A stretch of 64,000 nucleotides of DNA. Source: Scatophagus argus (lineage: Eukaryota > Chordata > Actinopteri > Scatophagidae). Location of the stretch: contig NC_058501.1 of NCBI RefSeq assembly GCF_020382885.2, positions 14,832,501 to 14,896,500 on the forward strand, given 5' to 3'. The first letter of the stretch is position 1, and each line of letters begins with the position of its first letter. Below, piece by piece: positions 13,152 to 24,806 of the stretch. Both the position numbers and the translations under genes were made by a program. The notes under the pieces are model-generated. The model was not told the DNA's origin. It was given only the letters and a program-made list of their open reading frames with translations, and did not search any database.

Positions 13152-14218
13152 CGCTTTCTTGCTGTCCGTCGGGTCAGGGGTTTACTTCCGCAATGGCGAG
13201 CACTTCCGGAGCATGATCCCCTGCTGTGCGAGGGCTGAAACATTCACAATAAAACAGAACAAGTAGATAAACATATTTATATTGTTCTAAAGAGCAGATA
13301 AAATGATTATTTTTGAGTTGATTTGACTAACATATTCAAGGTTTTTATTTTGTAATCGTATGGATTTCGTCTCACTCAAACCATTTATTTTCTCTCTCTT
13401 TTTGTTCAAATAATAATACCTTTTAATACATGTCAGTTAATAATTGATTTACATGCAACAATATAAACGTATAACTGATCCGATGGTACATGCTGTGCTC
13501 CTTTTGTATATTTTGTTTTATTTTTATATGGCAACACGCATTCCCGCAATATTTTTGTAGAGATTTCATAGTCTGGCTGGATTTATATTTAAGAATAAAA
13601 TTTGGATTACTATAGTTGATTGTTCTTCCTTTTCAGTTTAACTTTCAATGACATTTATAATTTATTTCAATTTCTAAACATATTAAAGAAGAAATAGTTA
13701 TATTTGTGCAAAAAAAGAAAATCATAGTAGACAAATTATTATGGTACACTTTCTGATATATATATATGTTTAATTTAGGTGACAGATGGCCATTTGAAAT
13801 ACTCGGAAAACAAAGATATACTCAACATACAAATAACTTAAGTTACTTAAGTTATTAAGCATAGAAAAGTAAATATTTCTGTCCTCCATGGTCTGCCACG
13901 TCTTAATCTGTAAACCACCTGAAAGAAGGGAGGGGGCAGGTAGAGAGTCACGTGGTCTCACAGGTAGATGCACTACAAAAACGGAGAACATTCAGCCATT
14001 ACTCCGCGATGGTGACTGCGGGAGGCTACACGTAATATTTCACACGCGACGAAACTTGGATTTACGGAGCTCACCTTTGAGCTCAGGTGTAAAAGTTAAG
14101 GTGTTCATATCTCTCGGCTCCCGCGTTTGTCTCCTCTCCGGCTCATCTTCAGTTACTCCCCTTTAGTGTAGTATTAGATTAGTTTTTAGAGTTTTTTTTG
14201 GGCAGTGTTTGTGTTCAG
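13152..14218. promoter_or_regulatory. Head-to-head intergenic region and promoters of virma and esrp1
   Basis: About 1.07 kb separates the two start codons. Next to virma, ETS-type motifs (CTTCCG at 13185-13190, ACTTCCGG at 13202-13209) flank an ATGGCG YY1-like core, as is typical of housekeeping promoters. The middle (13250-13850) is AT-rich with no coding signal. Next to esrp1 the DNA becomes less AT-rich and holds a CACGTG E-box (13949-13954) and CACCTG/CAGGTA/CAGGTG boxes (13916, 13937, 13961, 14084). Transcription starts cannot be placed exactly. Confidence 0.6.
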
Positions 14219-16002
14219 ATGACGGCGCAGGTAGACTACCTGGTGGTGCTTTTCACCGCCACATCTGGCGCGAGCGGAGAGCTGTTGGGATCTGACGAGA
14301 GGGAGCTCGTGCAGTTGGTTTGGCAGCTGGTGGATGTAAAGAACAAAAAGGTAAAAAAAATCCTTACTAGACTTTATATTAGAGTTAATTATTGTTATTC
14401 TAAAGCAGGAAATGCACTGGTGAATAAAGTACTGGGCAGCTAAACTGAACTCCAGTCAAAAATAGACTCAAACACGAGCTATGATAACTTAATATAATTT
14501 TCATATATCTGTAAATTTGTCAATAAAATGGGTGATTTTGGTTTTTCATAGGTTTAGGAATATACACATCTGTTCTAAAAACATTCCTCAGTTGAATATC
14601 TATACATCTATAAACATCTCTAAGTTGAAGTAATTCAGTTTGATTTTAGACAGACTTCTCCTCTTCTTGTTATTATTCTTTGTGATAATAAAAATAAAAG
14701 ATCTTTATTAAAACTGTTTAATGCTGTTATTTCGACATACAGCGTGCGAGTTTCAATGCAGGCCTATTTCAAGACTGACGTGTTTTTTTGTTGGTTTTTG
14801 GTTTTTATTGTCTTCTCCGAACCAGTTGGGCAAGGTGAATGAGCTCCTCATTAAGCCTGACCTCTCAGACTTGACAGAAGAAAAAGAGGAGGAGGATGTG
14901 GTGGTGGCGAGTTTGGAAGAGGGAACTGCCAAAGCAGACAGCGTCTTTACAGCCACAAGCCTCGAGACGGCATTAAACCTGGTAATGAGTGCTTCGAAAT
15001 TTCTGGATAAAGGAGTAGTGGAGGGCTAGTGAAGATAGTGATTTGCTGTGTTTTTTTTTCTTTTTCTAAATGCTTGATGCCTGTCTTTGCAGTTTCATCT
15101 ACAACTGACAAACGAGGTGAACAGCGCAGGCGCAGGCACGTCGGTGTGTTTGTGTACGGACGGGCAGCTCCACATCCGTCAAGTGATTCACCCCGAGGCC
15201 GCAAGCAAGGTGAGCAAGCTGATCGGGTGAACGCCTTGCAGTCAGGGCGGATGTTCACCCGCTGCTGCAGGAACCTTCAGCGCCTCGCACACTCACAAAG
15301 AGATGTGTTGTGTCAGCGCTGTGTTCGTGGTTGCGCTTCATGTGAAAGTTGATCTACAGTGGAGCAACCTGTCTAATGGCACGCCCTTACACGTAACGTG
15401 CTTGTGCACATAAAACACCACCACACATTGAGGCTGATTAAATTCTCCCACATGCCTTAATGTTACACAGTAACTGCTCCTAGTAGCTTAAGCAAACAGA
15501 TATATGATGGCAACAAAAGGCAGCTGTTGATGGGCCACATGTTCACATCCTTTCATATAATTCCTCCCCTGTCTAGAACATCCTGGTCCCAGACTGTTTC
15601 TACTCTTTCTTTGACCTTCGGAAGGAGTTCAAGAAGCACTTTCCCACGTCTGACCTCAAGGCTTTGAATGTCCACATCATGGCAGAGTGTATCCTTCAAC
15701 ACGTCACCCGGTTACATTTGGTGCGCCAGTGAATGTCTGTGAACTACTCTGTTATATCTCATGTATTTAATGTTTAACTCATGGTATTTTGGACAGTTCT
15801 CAGCTAATTAGCCATATGTTAAACCTGAGTCGTACATGCATATCAGAAGTTTGGAAGCCAGGGTGTTGGCTGCAGGACTAGAGGTTTTGAAATGCAAATA
15901 GGGAAACAATGGCAGCACCTTACTAAACGCTCCGCGAACAAGTGTGTGTTTAGCCAACAGGGCAAACCCTACACACCCACTGGAAGAAGAAAAACTATGT
16001 CA

Positions 16003-16049
<47 letters not shown>

Positions 16050-16786
16050 TGTCTGTCTTGTCTCTCTCACTCTGTTTTCTTTCTTCTTTTATTGTATTTA
16101 TTTTTTCCCCCCATTTTTCATTTTACACCTGTCAGACACCTACACATACACGACTGAACTGTTAGACTGTGTTAGACTGCTTTTCCTTGTTTGCTTTCCT
16201 TGATTGCCTCCTTCTCAGCTCTTAATATACCTGCTGATGTGCCAGCCATGTGGGATCCTACAGCCTCACTGGATCCCTCAGCCACAATGCCTGTGGAAAT
16301 CCCAATACAGCAGGTCCAGATTATGGCCAGTATTGTCCTTGCCCTGCTTTCTCAGCCATTTTGTGAGTAATTTATCTGTTTTTACACAATGAGACAAAAA
16401 GTGAAAGATTAGGAATTTATAAGTTTGACATTTAAGAATACTGAGTGTTTATAGTTAAGATGGGGAAAGTACGATGATTCAAGGACACTGCTAAGTTGAC
16501 AATAAAGGAAATTACTGCGAAAATAGTATTTTACCCGAAGACTTTGAACCATCATCATGTTGATTACAAAGTATTGTCATTTGTTTAAGTTATGTGGTCT
16601 AATTTGTGATTTTAAAAGGTTATTATCTAACAAGCTTTTCAATTGCAGGCCACACGTTTTCGAACCAGGAGAGAGTTAGTGAGAAGTTTGAGAGTGGCAC
16701 TTGGTAGGTCAAGTTTGCTAAAGATAAATATTATTTTTCTTCTCTGTCTCTAAAATCAGCTCCAAGTACCCTCTTCCTGTGCTAAT

Positions 16787-16820
<34 letters not shown>

Positions 16821-19800
16821 ATGCAGCAGTAAGATGGAGAAAGTGTGCGACAACACCGTGATCAGAGCCAGAGGGTTGCCATGGCAGTCCTCTGACCAGG
16901 ATATTGCTCGATTCTTCAGAGGACTCAACATTGCCAAGTATGTCGTAGAAGTACTAAACTGTCAGTCAACGTCATATATACTGAAACCTGCTGTTGACAC
17001 AAGCTTTACATCTGCTATAATTCCCCTTTATGTCATGCTGCACAGAGGAGGGGCTGCATTGTGCCTTAACGCTCAGGGGAGGAGAAACGGAGAAGCTCTT
17101 GTTCGTTTTGTCAGTGAGGAACACAGAGACCTGGCGCTGCAGAGACACAAACACCACATGGGCAACAGATACATAGAGGTAACCTGTCTGAACCCTCTTA
17201 GTCAGTACTGGTTAAATGAATCAGCCACACTACCTGCATCTGATTTGTCTTGTTGCCTTCTAACGGCAGGTTTACAAAGCAACAGGGGAGGACTTCTTGA
17301 AGATAGCAGGAGGTGAGAAGATGTAATCATGTCATGTCAATCATCATGGTGTTCTGTACACAGTATATTTATGATGGAGGAGACCAAATTAAGTCCTGAA
17401 GCTCTGGTTTGAGGGTGAATTTCCCCTTATGAGAATCAGCCCACGACATGAATGGAAATCACAACCAAATATCCTGCTCTTTGGTTTCAAGCATGAGTTT
17501 GTATTCATTCACTTTTTTAATATAGATTTTTGGGGACCTGAAATTGTCCCAATAACCCAAAGAAACATTAGGAGCGAACTTCTTTTTCTGTAGATGTTTT
17601 TCAGCCCACTCTTTTTTAAATCCTAATTAGTAGAAAGTTACCAGTTGTGACCAAACCTCAGTGATACCACTTGTTTATTAATTGTAACAGGGCCATTTAT
17701 GATAACAACAAGTTAATACAGATGTCTTTTTCATTACAAGATACTGATGTTTATCATCATTAGAAATGGAGAGTAGATAAGAATCAAGTTGATTCTTAGC
17801 AATTATAGATTAAAAAGGTCAAAAAAACACCCATCCAAACCTCCAGAGTGCCCTTTCCGGAAGTAAAACTGATGTTGAAATTAAGGGTGTGACGATTTCT
17901 GTTTTACACCTGTGGCTAAATAGGCGTGTCTGTGTTTTTGTCTGTGTGCCAGGTACGTCCAACGAGGCAGCAGTGTTTCTGTCCCGTGAGGACCAGATCA
18001 TAGTGAGGATGCGAGGTCTTCCTTTCACTGCCACACACGAGCAGGTGCTCAGCTTCTTCTCCCCGGGGGACGGCCTTAAAGAGACTTGTCCTGTCAGCGG
18101 AGGGAAAGATGGCATCTTATTTGTGCGCTATCCAGACGGACGTCCTACTGGCGATGCCTTTGTTTTATTTGCGTGTGAGGAACACGCCCAGTGTGCTCTG
18201 AGGAAACACAAGGAAATTTTGGGAAGGAGATACATTGAGCTGTTCAAAAGCACAGCAGCAGAGGTCCAACAGGTATGTCAGGGTGTCAGCCTGCATGTGG
18301 GTGTGTGTGTGCGGAACGTGGATATTCATGCCATATGGGGGTGAAGGCTTGTTTGTTCTGTCTCTTTGATTTCGAGGGGGGAAAAGAAGGGTTTCAGGAA
18401 TCATGTGTGTGTGTTTGTGTGTGCACAAAGCAGAGCGTGACAGTGAGTGGGTGTGTTTGTTTTTCTCCGTAGGTAGTTGTAGGAAGTACTGGAGTAGGCT
18501 TAAGGGTGGGGACCTGCATGTGTGTGTGTGTGTGTGTGTTGCCCCTAAGTATGTAGGTATACACAAATGCTCTGTGAAAGATTACTAGTCCGTATCTCTT
18601 TTGCCAGTCTTCCTCAGTCTTTCTCTCCCTCTTGTGTTCACATATGTGGACACATTTTATTATCCTCACAGCCTGATAAGCTCACGCTCCACATTCATAT
18701 CTATGCAGAGGCCTTTCCCTGTACTTTTATGTACCGTTGACTAGGGAGTTTTATTGGCCCTCTTCAGAAATGCAAACAAGCCAGCTTTTATCTGATGGTG
18801 CTATACACATTTAAACACAAGTTAGACTTATCTTTGTTGTAAGCAGGATGTCTGCTAAATGTTAGCCTGTGCTATTTCAGTGTGTATATGCTTTTGAAAT
18901 GTTTTCTTTTTTTTTAACTGTTGATAAGAAGTACAGATTATGATGTTTCAGTAGGGCTGAGAAATGTATTGATATTATGGGGATACTGTGACATGAGACT
19001 AGGTATTGTCTTAGATTCTTGGATGTCATTATATCAGGCTGCTCTAGTTGTAATATTTGCCTTTACTCACTTAGTCATGATATCCACAATACTGATGATT
19101 ATTTATCAAATATCTTATTGTGTTAATATTTTGTGAAAGCACCAATAGTCATTCCCACAATTATTGGTTTTTAAAAAACAAAAAAACTTGTCACTGTCTT
19201 TGCTGCAGAAAGAGTAAGTTTTAACTCTCTCTCTGTCTGTATGTGTGTGTGTGTGTTTTAGGTGTTGAACCGATACTCGTCAGCCCCTCTGATCCCTGTG
19301 GCCCCTGCCCCCTTGGTGTCAATGCTGCCCACAGTGTCTCTCCTGCCCCCTCTTGGTAGTATGAGGGACTGCTTGAGGCTGAGGGGGCTGCCATACTCAG
19401 CGTGCATAGAAGACATCCTCACCTTCCTGGGCGAGTTTACACACGATATCAGACCACATGGTGTGCACATGGTGCTCAACCAGCAGGTACATGCAGCACC
19501 CACTCTGACACACCCGTGGACTCGAATGTTTTTTGACACAAAGCTGTAGAAACATTTCTGGCTGTTTGTGTTTCCAGGGTCGTCCATCAGGTGATTGTTT
19601 CATCCAGATGACCTCAGCAGAGCGAGCACTTCAGGCCTCGCAGCGGCTCCACAAGCACGTCATGCCCGGTCAGCGTGGGTCCAACAGCCGCTACGTGGAG
19701 GTGTTCCCCTGCAGCGCAGAGGAGATGGGCCTGGTGCTGATGGGAGGCTCGCTCTCACACACACATACACACACACACAACCGGACCAGAAGTGGGACAG

Positions 19801-22800
19801 GGCTCAGCCCGCCGCCATGTAAGTCCAGACGTAAGTGCTGCTTGGAGCTGTGGGTGCTTCGGGACTGCAGGGTAGGTGGGCCCCTGCTGTGGGGGCAGGG
19901 GTTGCTGGGTTTTCTCCAATCTAGTACTGAGGGAGGTAGGGGGCATCTGGTCTAACCAGGAGGATCCAAAACTCTGTGTGTGAGTGTGTTGCCATGTGTG
20001 TGGTACCTCCTTTCTAAATTAGTGTGATTTAATTACAAATCTGCATGCAACAAGGAACTTAACGTATTATTCTACCTTTTCATCCATGTTCACACATTCT
20101 GATTGTAGTTCACCTTCCTCAGTGGCATGTTTGTTACTGATTCTTAATTTTACTCCCTTTCCATTGCTTGAGTAATTCATAAAGTTCTGAAAGGGTTGGA
20201 AAAGTGTAAGCAAGACAGCTAGTCTACACTACGAGAAATGGCTTACAACTCTCCAGTCTTATCAGATTGGTAGTAGTGGTTGTGGGATTTAGCCTCATTA
20301 GACCAGCGCATCTCAGGGCTGTGCGTTTCCTGCGCTTGTCAAATCACTGGAGCTGTGGGAAAGGTGGGCAGAGATCAACGCTGGTGTGTCGAAATATGCT
20401 TTGTCCTCCGTGTCTGATAAATGTGCACTCATGTACTTTTCAAAAAGAGATACAATTTAAAAAGTGGTCCATTGTTTATGAATTGACGTGCAGATGTTCA
20501 CATGAGCGAAACGTTTACAGGGATTCAATGCTAGATATGCTCTATAGACAAAAGTGTTGGGATACTATGACACCAACAGAGACTTCAATGACATTGCATT
20601 CTGAATACGTAGACAGATGTGCAGCTGTAACAGCTTCCACTCTTCTGGGAAGGCTCTCCACAAGACCTTTGAGAGTTCCTGTGGGACATTTTGCCATTCA
20701 TGCAGTAGAGCATTTGTGAGGTCAAGCACTGATGTTGGATGAAAAGGTCTGGCTCACAGTCTCTGTTCCAGTTCATCCCAAAGGTGTTGGATGGGGTTGA
20801 GGTCAGGACTCTGTGTGGGCCAGTCAGGTTCTTCCACACCAAACTCATCCAACCAGGTCTTTATTGAAGCTTTGTGCACTGGGGCACAGTCATGCTGGAA
20901 TAGAAAAGGGCCTTCAATAAACTGTTGCCTCAAAGTTGGACATAGGATAGGATTTGGACATAGGATTGTCCAAAATGTCTTGTTATGCTGAAGCATTACT
21001 TCACTGGAAGTAAGGAGCTTGGTCCAACCCCTGAGAAACAGCCCCTGTCCAAATACTTTTGTCTATATAGTTGTATGTAAAGTGGGTCTTAGTTTATGTT
21101 ACTTATTTTTCTGCAGAATGTGTCTGCAATCACGGCTGGGATCCTAACAATGTCTCTGTGCTTTCAGAGCAATGTTTTTGTCAGTTAGACTTTAGCTTGC
21201 TTATGGGAAAGTAGGACAATGTTGAATAATACTAAGACATATAATTACACACTATCTTTGCTTTGCTAAATTAAAAATATTCCTCCATGTTGGCGTGTTA
21301 GCTTCAAAGTGAGCCGATGTAAGGGATGTTGGGATTCACACCTGAAAATAGCTCACCTGGTTATGAGTCTGCAGTATTATCAAAGTGAGACATAGTACTG
21401 TCATAGTACATAGTACTAGCGTGTCCTTGTTAGAAAGAAACTTTCACTCTTTAACACGTACATCCTGTACATGCGTCAGGTGCTGAGTAACGGTGGTCAT
21501 TGTTTGCACGTTTGCATGAACGCCGCTATCAGAAACAAGCAATGACCGCACTTCGTCATCATGACTGTGTCTATTTCTGTTATCGTCTGCCTTTTTTTAA
21601 AAAAATTGTTTTTGTCTCTCCCTTTGTTCTTTCCTCTCCAGGTTTATCTCCGCCATCCTACTCCTTCACCCCTGCTCCACCTGTCCTGCCCGCAGAGGCT
21701 GCTGCCCTTTACCCTCCCATGGGTCAGGTGTTGCTGAGCCCACGCCCCCTGCCACCAGGACATGCCTACTACCCCGCCTCAGCTCAGCTGTACATGAACT
21801 ACGCAGCCTACTACCCCAGGTAAACAGCAATGAAATAAAAATGCTTAAAGATGTAAATGTTCTTGGAAAATGCAGGATTTGGTTTGAGCACATAAAAAAC
21901 CTTTACTCAATAGGATGTATAGCAGCTTTTACCAGTAGAGTATCAGCCTCAGGACTGCTGTACTGTACTACTGATGCCAAAATAAAGCTGTTATTTGGTA
22001 GCAATCATGATATATGAATTTAGAGGTTGCACATGTCCATAAAATAAACCATCCATTACTGGCTTAAGAGCTAATGGACTTCCACGCCTTGAATTGAGTC
22101 TGTCAGAAATTGTTTACTTTTTTTGCTCTGTAGTGCTATGTAGGTGAATAAAAGGTAGTATTGTTCACTTGTTTGATTTTCTGAGCCTTCTGTTTGCATA
22201 TGCGTTATCATGGTAACAAGAAGATCAGGAGCTTACTAGAATATTTCAAGATAGTCTTCACATTCCCTATAACTAATTTTGTGTTATGTAGTTTATAAAC
22301 CTTTTTAAAAAGCTGTTTTTTGCTGCTGACTTGCAATTTTGACAAACTTTCCCAAATTTTTTCTGAATGATTATAAAATAACACAAAGATGATCAAAAGA
22401 TACTCTACAATTTGTGGACAAATTTCCGCAAATCAGTTGGGCTGCAATATTAAAAAATAACAGAGTTTCAGTTTCCAATTTCTGATTTACTTATTTATTT
22501 ATGCTTTAAATTATAAACTATTAGTATTTTGATTTTATGTGCAAAATAGATGCAGTTCTGAGTGGAAAAAACAGGTCATCAGTGGTTAAAATGTGTCTTG
22601 CCAAGGAGAAGGACTGGGACAAGGGTAGTTAATAACTGAACACTGTAGTATCAGAGAAAACTTGGTAAACATCAGCGACCTCTGTTTGTCCCTGGTCAGT
22701 CTTCTGTCATTAAGAAAACATTTGTAGACGACGCCCAAAGTTACTCCCAGTCTTGTGATTCACATATGCTTTGTTTGCTGAGAAACATGCGGCTTTAATT

Positions 22801-24806
22801 TGTTTTTTTTCCACGGTACTTTAATGACAACAGTCTGTCTGTGCCGTCTCTCTTGTCTCTCTCCAGTCCACCTGGCTCACCTACCACCATAGGTTTCTTC
22901 CCCTCCCCCTCGTCCCTCTCCTCCCCAGGGGGGTTGGTGCGCATGCCGGGGCTGACCTACAACAGCAATGGAGTCAAAGACCTCATTAATGCAGTGCAGG
23001 GATACCAGGTAAGAGACAATATCTACAAATCAACAATAAAGTTTTGATAATTGGTCATTTATTCAGTTTCTATACATGAAAATCCCGTGTGAGTTCAGTT
23101 CACATACCCCTCTGTAGGATACAAGCGTTGTAGTCAAATCACCTCCTGTTGTGGGTGTGTGTGTTGTCAGGTATCCACTGTGTTTGGCCAGAGGCTATCA
23201 AACTCGTTTATCCTGTCTACTCTCCCTGTTCTGTCACATATGCTCTGCTGCTTGCTTAGACTTGAATTGGAGGAACTCAAGTTTTATTTAAACTTGGAAG
23301 AGGAGGGAGAATCCCATAGATATGATGAATAAGAATTTATACTTAATTATTAGACAAAGCTGGACTGAGAATGTTAGTATTTTTCTTCCATGCACAAACT
23401 CCTCTTTGTCACCATACTGGTGTTTACAGGCTCATGTTTCCTTTAGGTTAGTATCGATTGTTACTTGTGTCTCAGTCGCCTGTCTCTGTCATTCCTCCCC
23501 CCTTCCTTACACCACAGTATGCCCCCGAGGATGCTCTCATGCACGCCCACGGGCATGTGCATGCTCACGACCCGACCGGGACATTAATTACACAGCCCAA
23601 AGAATGGGTGTGTATTTAAGGTGTCTGAGGCAGGTGGCAGGTAAGGATTGGCTGAAGGCTCTGTGAGGGGAATTTAGCTTAGGCAGGGGTTGTAGCTGTG
23701 GCTTGGGTCTTGACTGGTCACCAGGGGTTACAGGGCTCAACACGACAGCAATAATTTCTATGTAGGAATTTTCCGCTAACCACACGCAGCAGAAACATTG
23801 GGCAAATTTTTGATTGGGTCGAGTGGTTAGCGGAAATTTCTTGTGGTTTAGTCAATTCTTGGGTTTTGTCTTAAATCGGTTTGATGGGCGTTCTTTTTTC
23901 TGACCGACCTTCATGATAGTTTGCATTATCTGATACTGGCTACTACATTTCTGTCCTTTCAGTGAGTTATTTATGGACTATACAGCAAGAGCCAAGAAGA
24001 GGGGCAATTGACTGTTCGCTAAACCTTGTCATTGAATAGCCATCAAATGTCCTTTGAGTTAAATCATCAGTCCAAAATATTAACAGCTACATTAGATAAT
24101 ATTTGGATTTTTTTTTAAAAGTAAAAGATATAAGCTTGCACACATAAAGTTTGTTTTGTTAACTGCAACAACAAGGCCTTATAAATAGGCTACCACTCTG
24201 ATTCACAACTCTGAGAGCCATCCAGCGTGCAAGTTGAAATAATTGAAACTGGTGGTCCTAATGTTAAAGATTTTTACATTATTATTACTATGTTAAAGAT
24301 CATTGAGGATATTGTTGAAATAGGAATGCAGAAGAGCAAACTTCTCAACTCTCCCACTTCACAACTCCATTGTTTCAAAAATTACTAAGAATTTTTAGGG
24401 GTAAATCTGCCACATTTAAATTGGAAAACTCGATGTGCTTAGCAACAGTAACTGAGGAAGGCGGGGCTTTGCAAATGGTCAGTTGGTGGTGTTGTAGTGT
24501 AATAATAGACTGGTAATTACAGGTATAGCCTTCAGGTGGTTGAGAAGGTGATGGGTAACATCTGGAACGGGTGTAAGGGCTCTGTGTTTGATTGTTTTAC
24601 ACTGGGACAAGACTTCTCGGCATCTCTTCCCTTTCCTTACCCCAAACTTCTCTTTCCTCTCCCCCCCGCAGAGTCCCACAGAGTCCGTTTCTCTCCTGAG
24701 CAGCAGTCTGATTGGTCAGTCCAGTGGAGGTGATGCTCCTCTCATGTCCCTCCCCACTCTCATGCCCAAGCCGGCGGGGCAGTACCTGGATCTGACCCTG
24801 CTGTAG
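14219..24806 (+). CDS. esrp1: Epithelial splicing regulatory protein 1
   Basis: RNA-binding regulator of epithelial alternative splicing. Exons: 14219-14350, 14826-14981, 15093-15209, 15577-15688, 16219-16362, 16649-16703, 16827-16937, 17046-17178, 17270-17312, 17953-18272, 19262-19486, 19578-19818, 21642-21819, 22867-23008, then either 23518-23619 (ends KEWVCI, as in human ESRP1; 736 aa) or 24672-24806 (ends GQYLDLTLL; 747 aa). Lengths sum to whole codons. The N-terminus [18 protein letters not shown] matches ESRP1; residues 1-235 include the exonuclease-like fold region ([14 protein letters not shown]). Three RRMs follow: RRM1 near 245-320 ([19 protein letters not shown]), RRM2 near 349-430 ([15 protein letters not shown]) and RRM3 near 480-565 ([16 protein letters not shown]). 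A Pro/Tyr-rich tail ends the protein. Being next to virma favours esrp1 over esrp2. Odd points: a coding CA repeat and a tandem donor in exon 12. Confidence 0.95.
16011..16048. repeat. (GT)19 microsatellite, esrp1 intron 4
   Basis: Pure GT run about 170 nt before exon 5, followed by a pyrimidine-rich stretch. Confidence 0.9.
16789..16819. repeat. esrp1: (GT)n forming the 3' splice region of esrp1 exon 7
   Basis: The GT run ends seven bases before the acceptor (GCATGCAG at 16819-16826) and takes the place of the usual polypyrimidine tract. Confidence 0.9.
18520..18539. repeat. TG microsatellite, esrp1 intron 10
   Basis: A TG run; shorter TG clusters lie at 18297-18311 and 18403-18422 in the same intron. 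Confidence 0.85.
19754..19780 (+). repeat. esrp1: CA microsatellite inside esrp1 coding exon 12
   Basis: An interrupted CA run that is translated as His-Thr repeats (SHTHTHTHN) in the stretch after RRM3. Confidence 0.9.
19819..19836 (+). promoter_or_regulatory. esrp1: Tandem alternative 5' splice sites of esrp1 exon 12
   Basis: Two perfect GTAAGT donors lie 12 nt apart, at 19819 and 19831. Using the first joins PPP-C-LSPP; using the second inserts four residues, C-K-S-R, and changes the next residue ([12 protein letters not shown]). Both keep frame with exon 13 at 21642. In mammals ESRP1 has a 12-nt alternative 5' site at the same place, adding CKLP. Confidence 0.75.
20543..21069 (-). mobile_element. 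Degenerate Tc1-like DNA transposon in esrp1 intron 12
   Basis: Ends are inverted: TATAGACAAAAGTGTT on the left, and the complement of ACTTTTGTCTATATA on the right, with flanking TA. Between them the minus strand encodes only the C-terminal part of a Tc1-type transposase ([30 protein letters not shown]) and, after a frame change and stops, the tail [14 protein letters not shown] region. The N-terminal DNA-binding half and first catalytic Asp are absent, so it is an internally deleted, non-autonomous copy. Confidence 0.85.
24672..24806 (+). other. esrp1: Alternative 3' terminal coding exon of esrp1
   Basis: A strong polypyrimidine tract (CTCTCCCCCCCGCAG) precedes a phase-0 frame [18 protein letters not shown] that ends [13 protein letters not shown]. 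It can be joined to exon 14 by skipping 23518-23619, or to an internal GAATGG/GTGTGT donor inside that exon. Which form dominates cannot be told from sequence. The 3'UTR probably runs to the AATAAA cluster near 25924-25935. Confidence 0.65.

Noticed and set aside
18165..18669. Minus-strand frames rich in His-Thr (18165-18669)
   Set aside because: Products of TG/CA repeats in an esrp1 intron.
14219..24806. Assignment as ESRP2
   Set aside because: The N-terminus, the KEWVCI end and the virma neighbour point to ESRP1.
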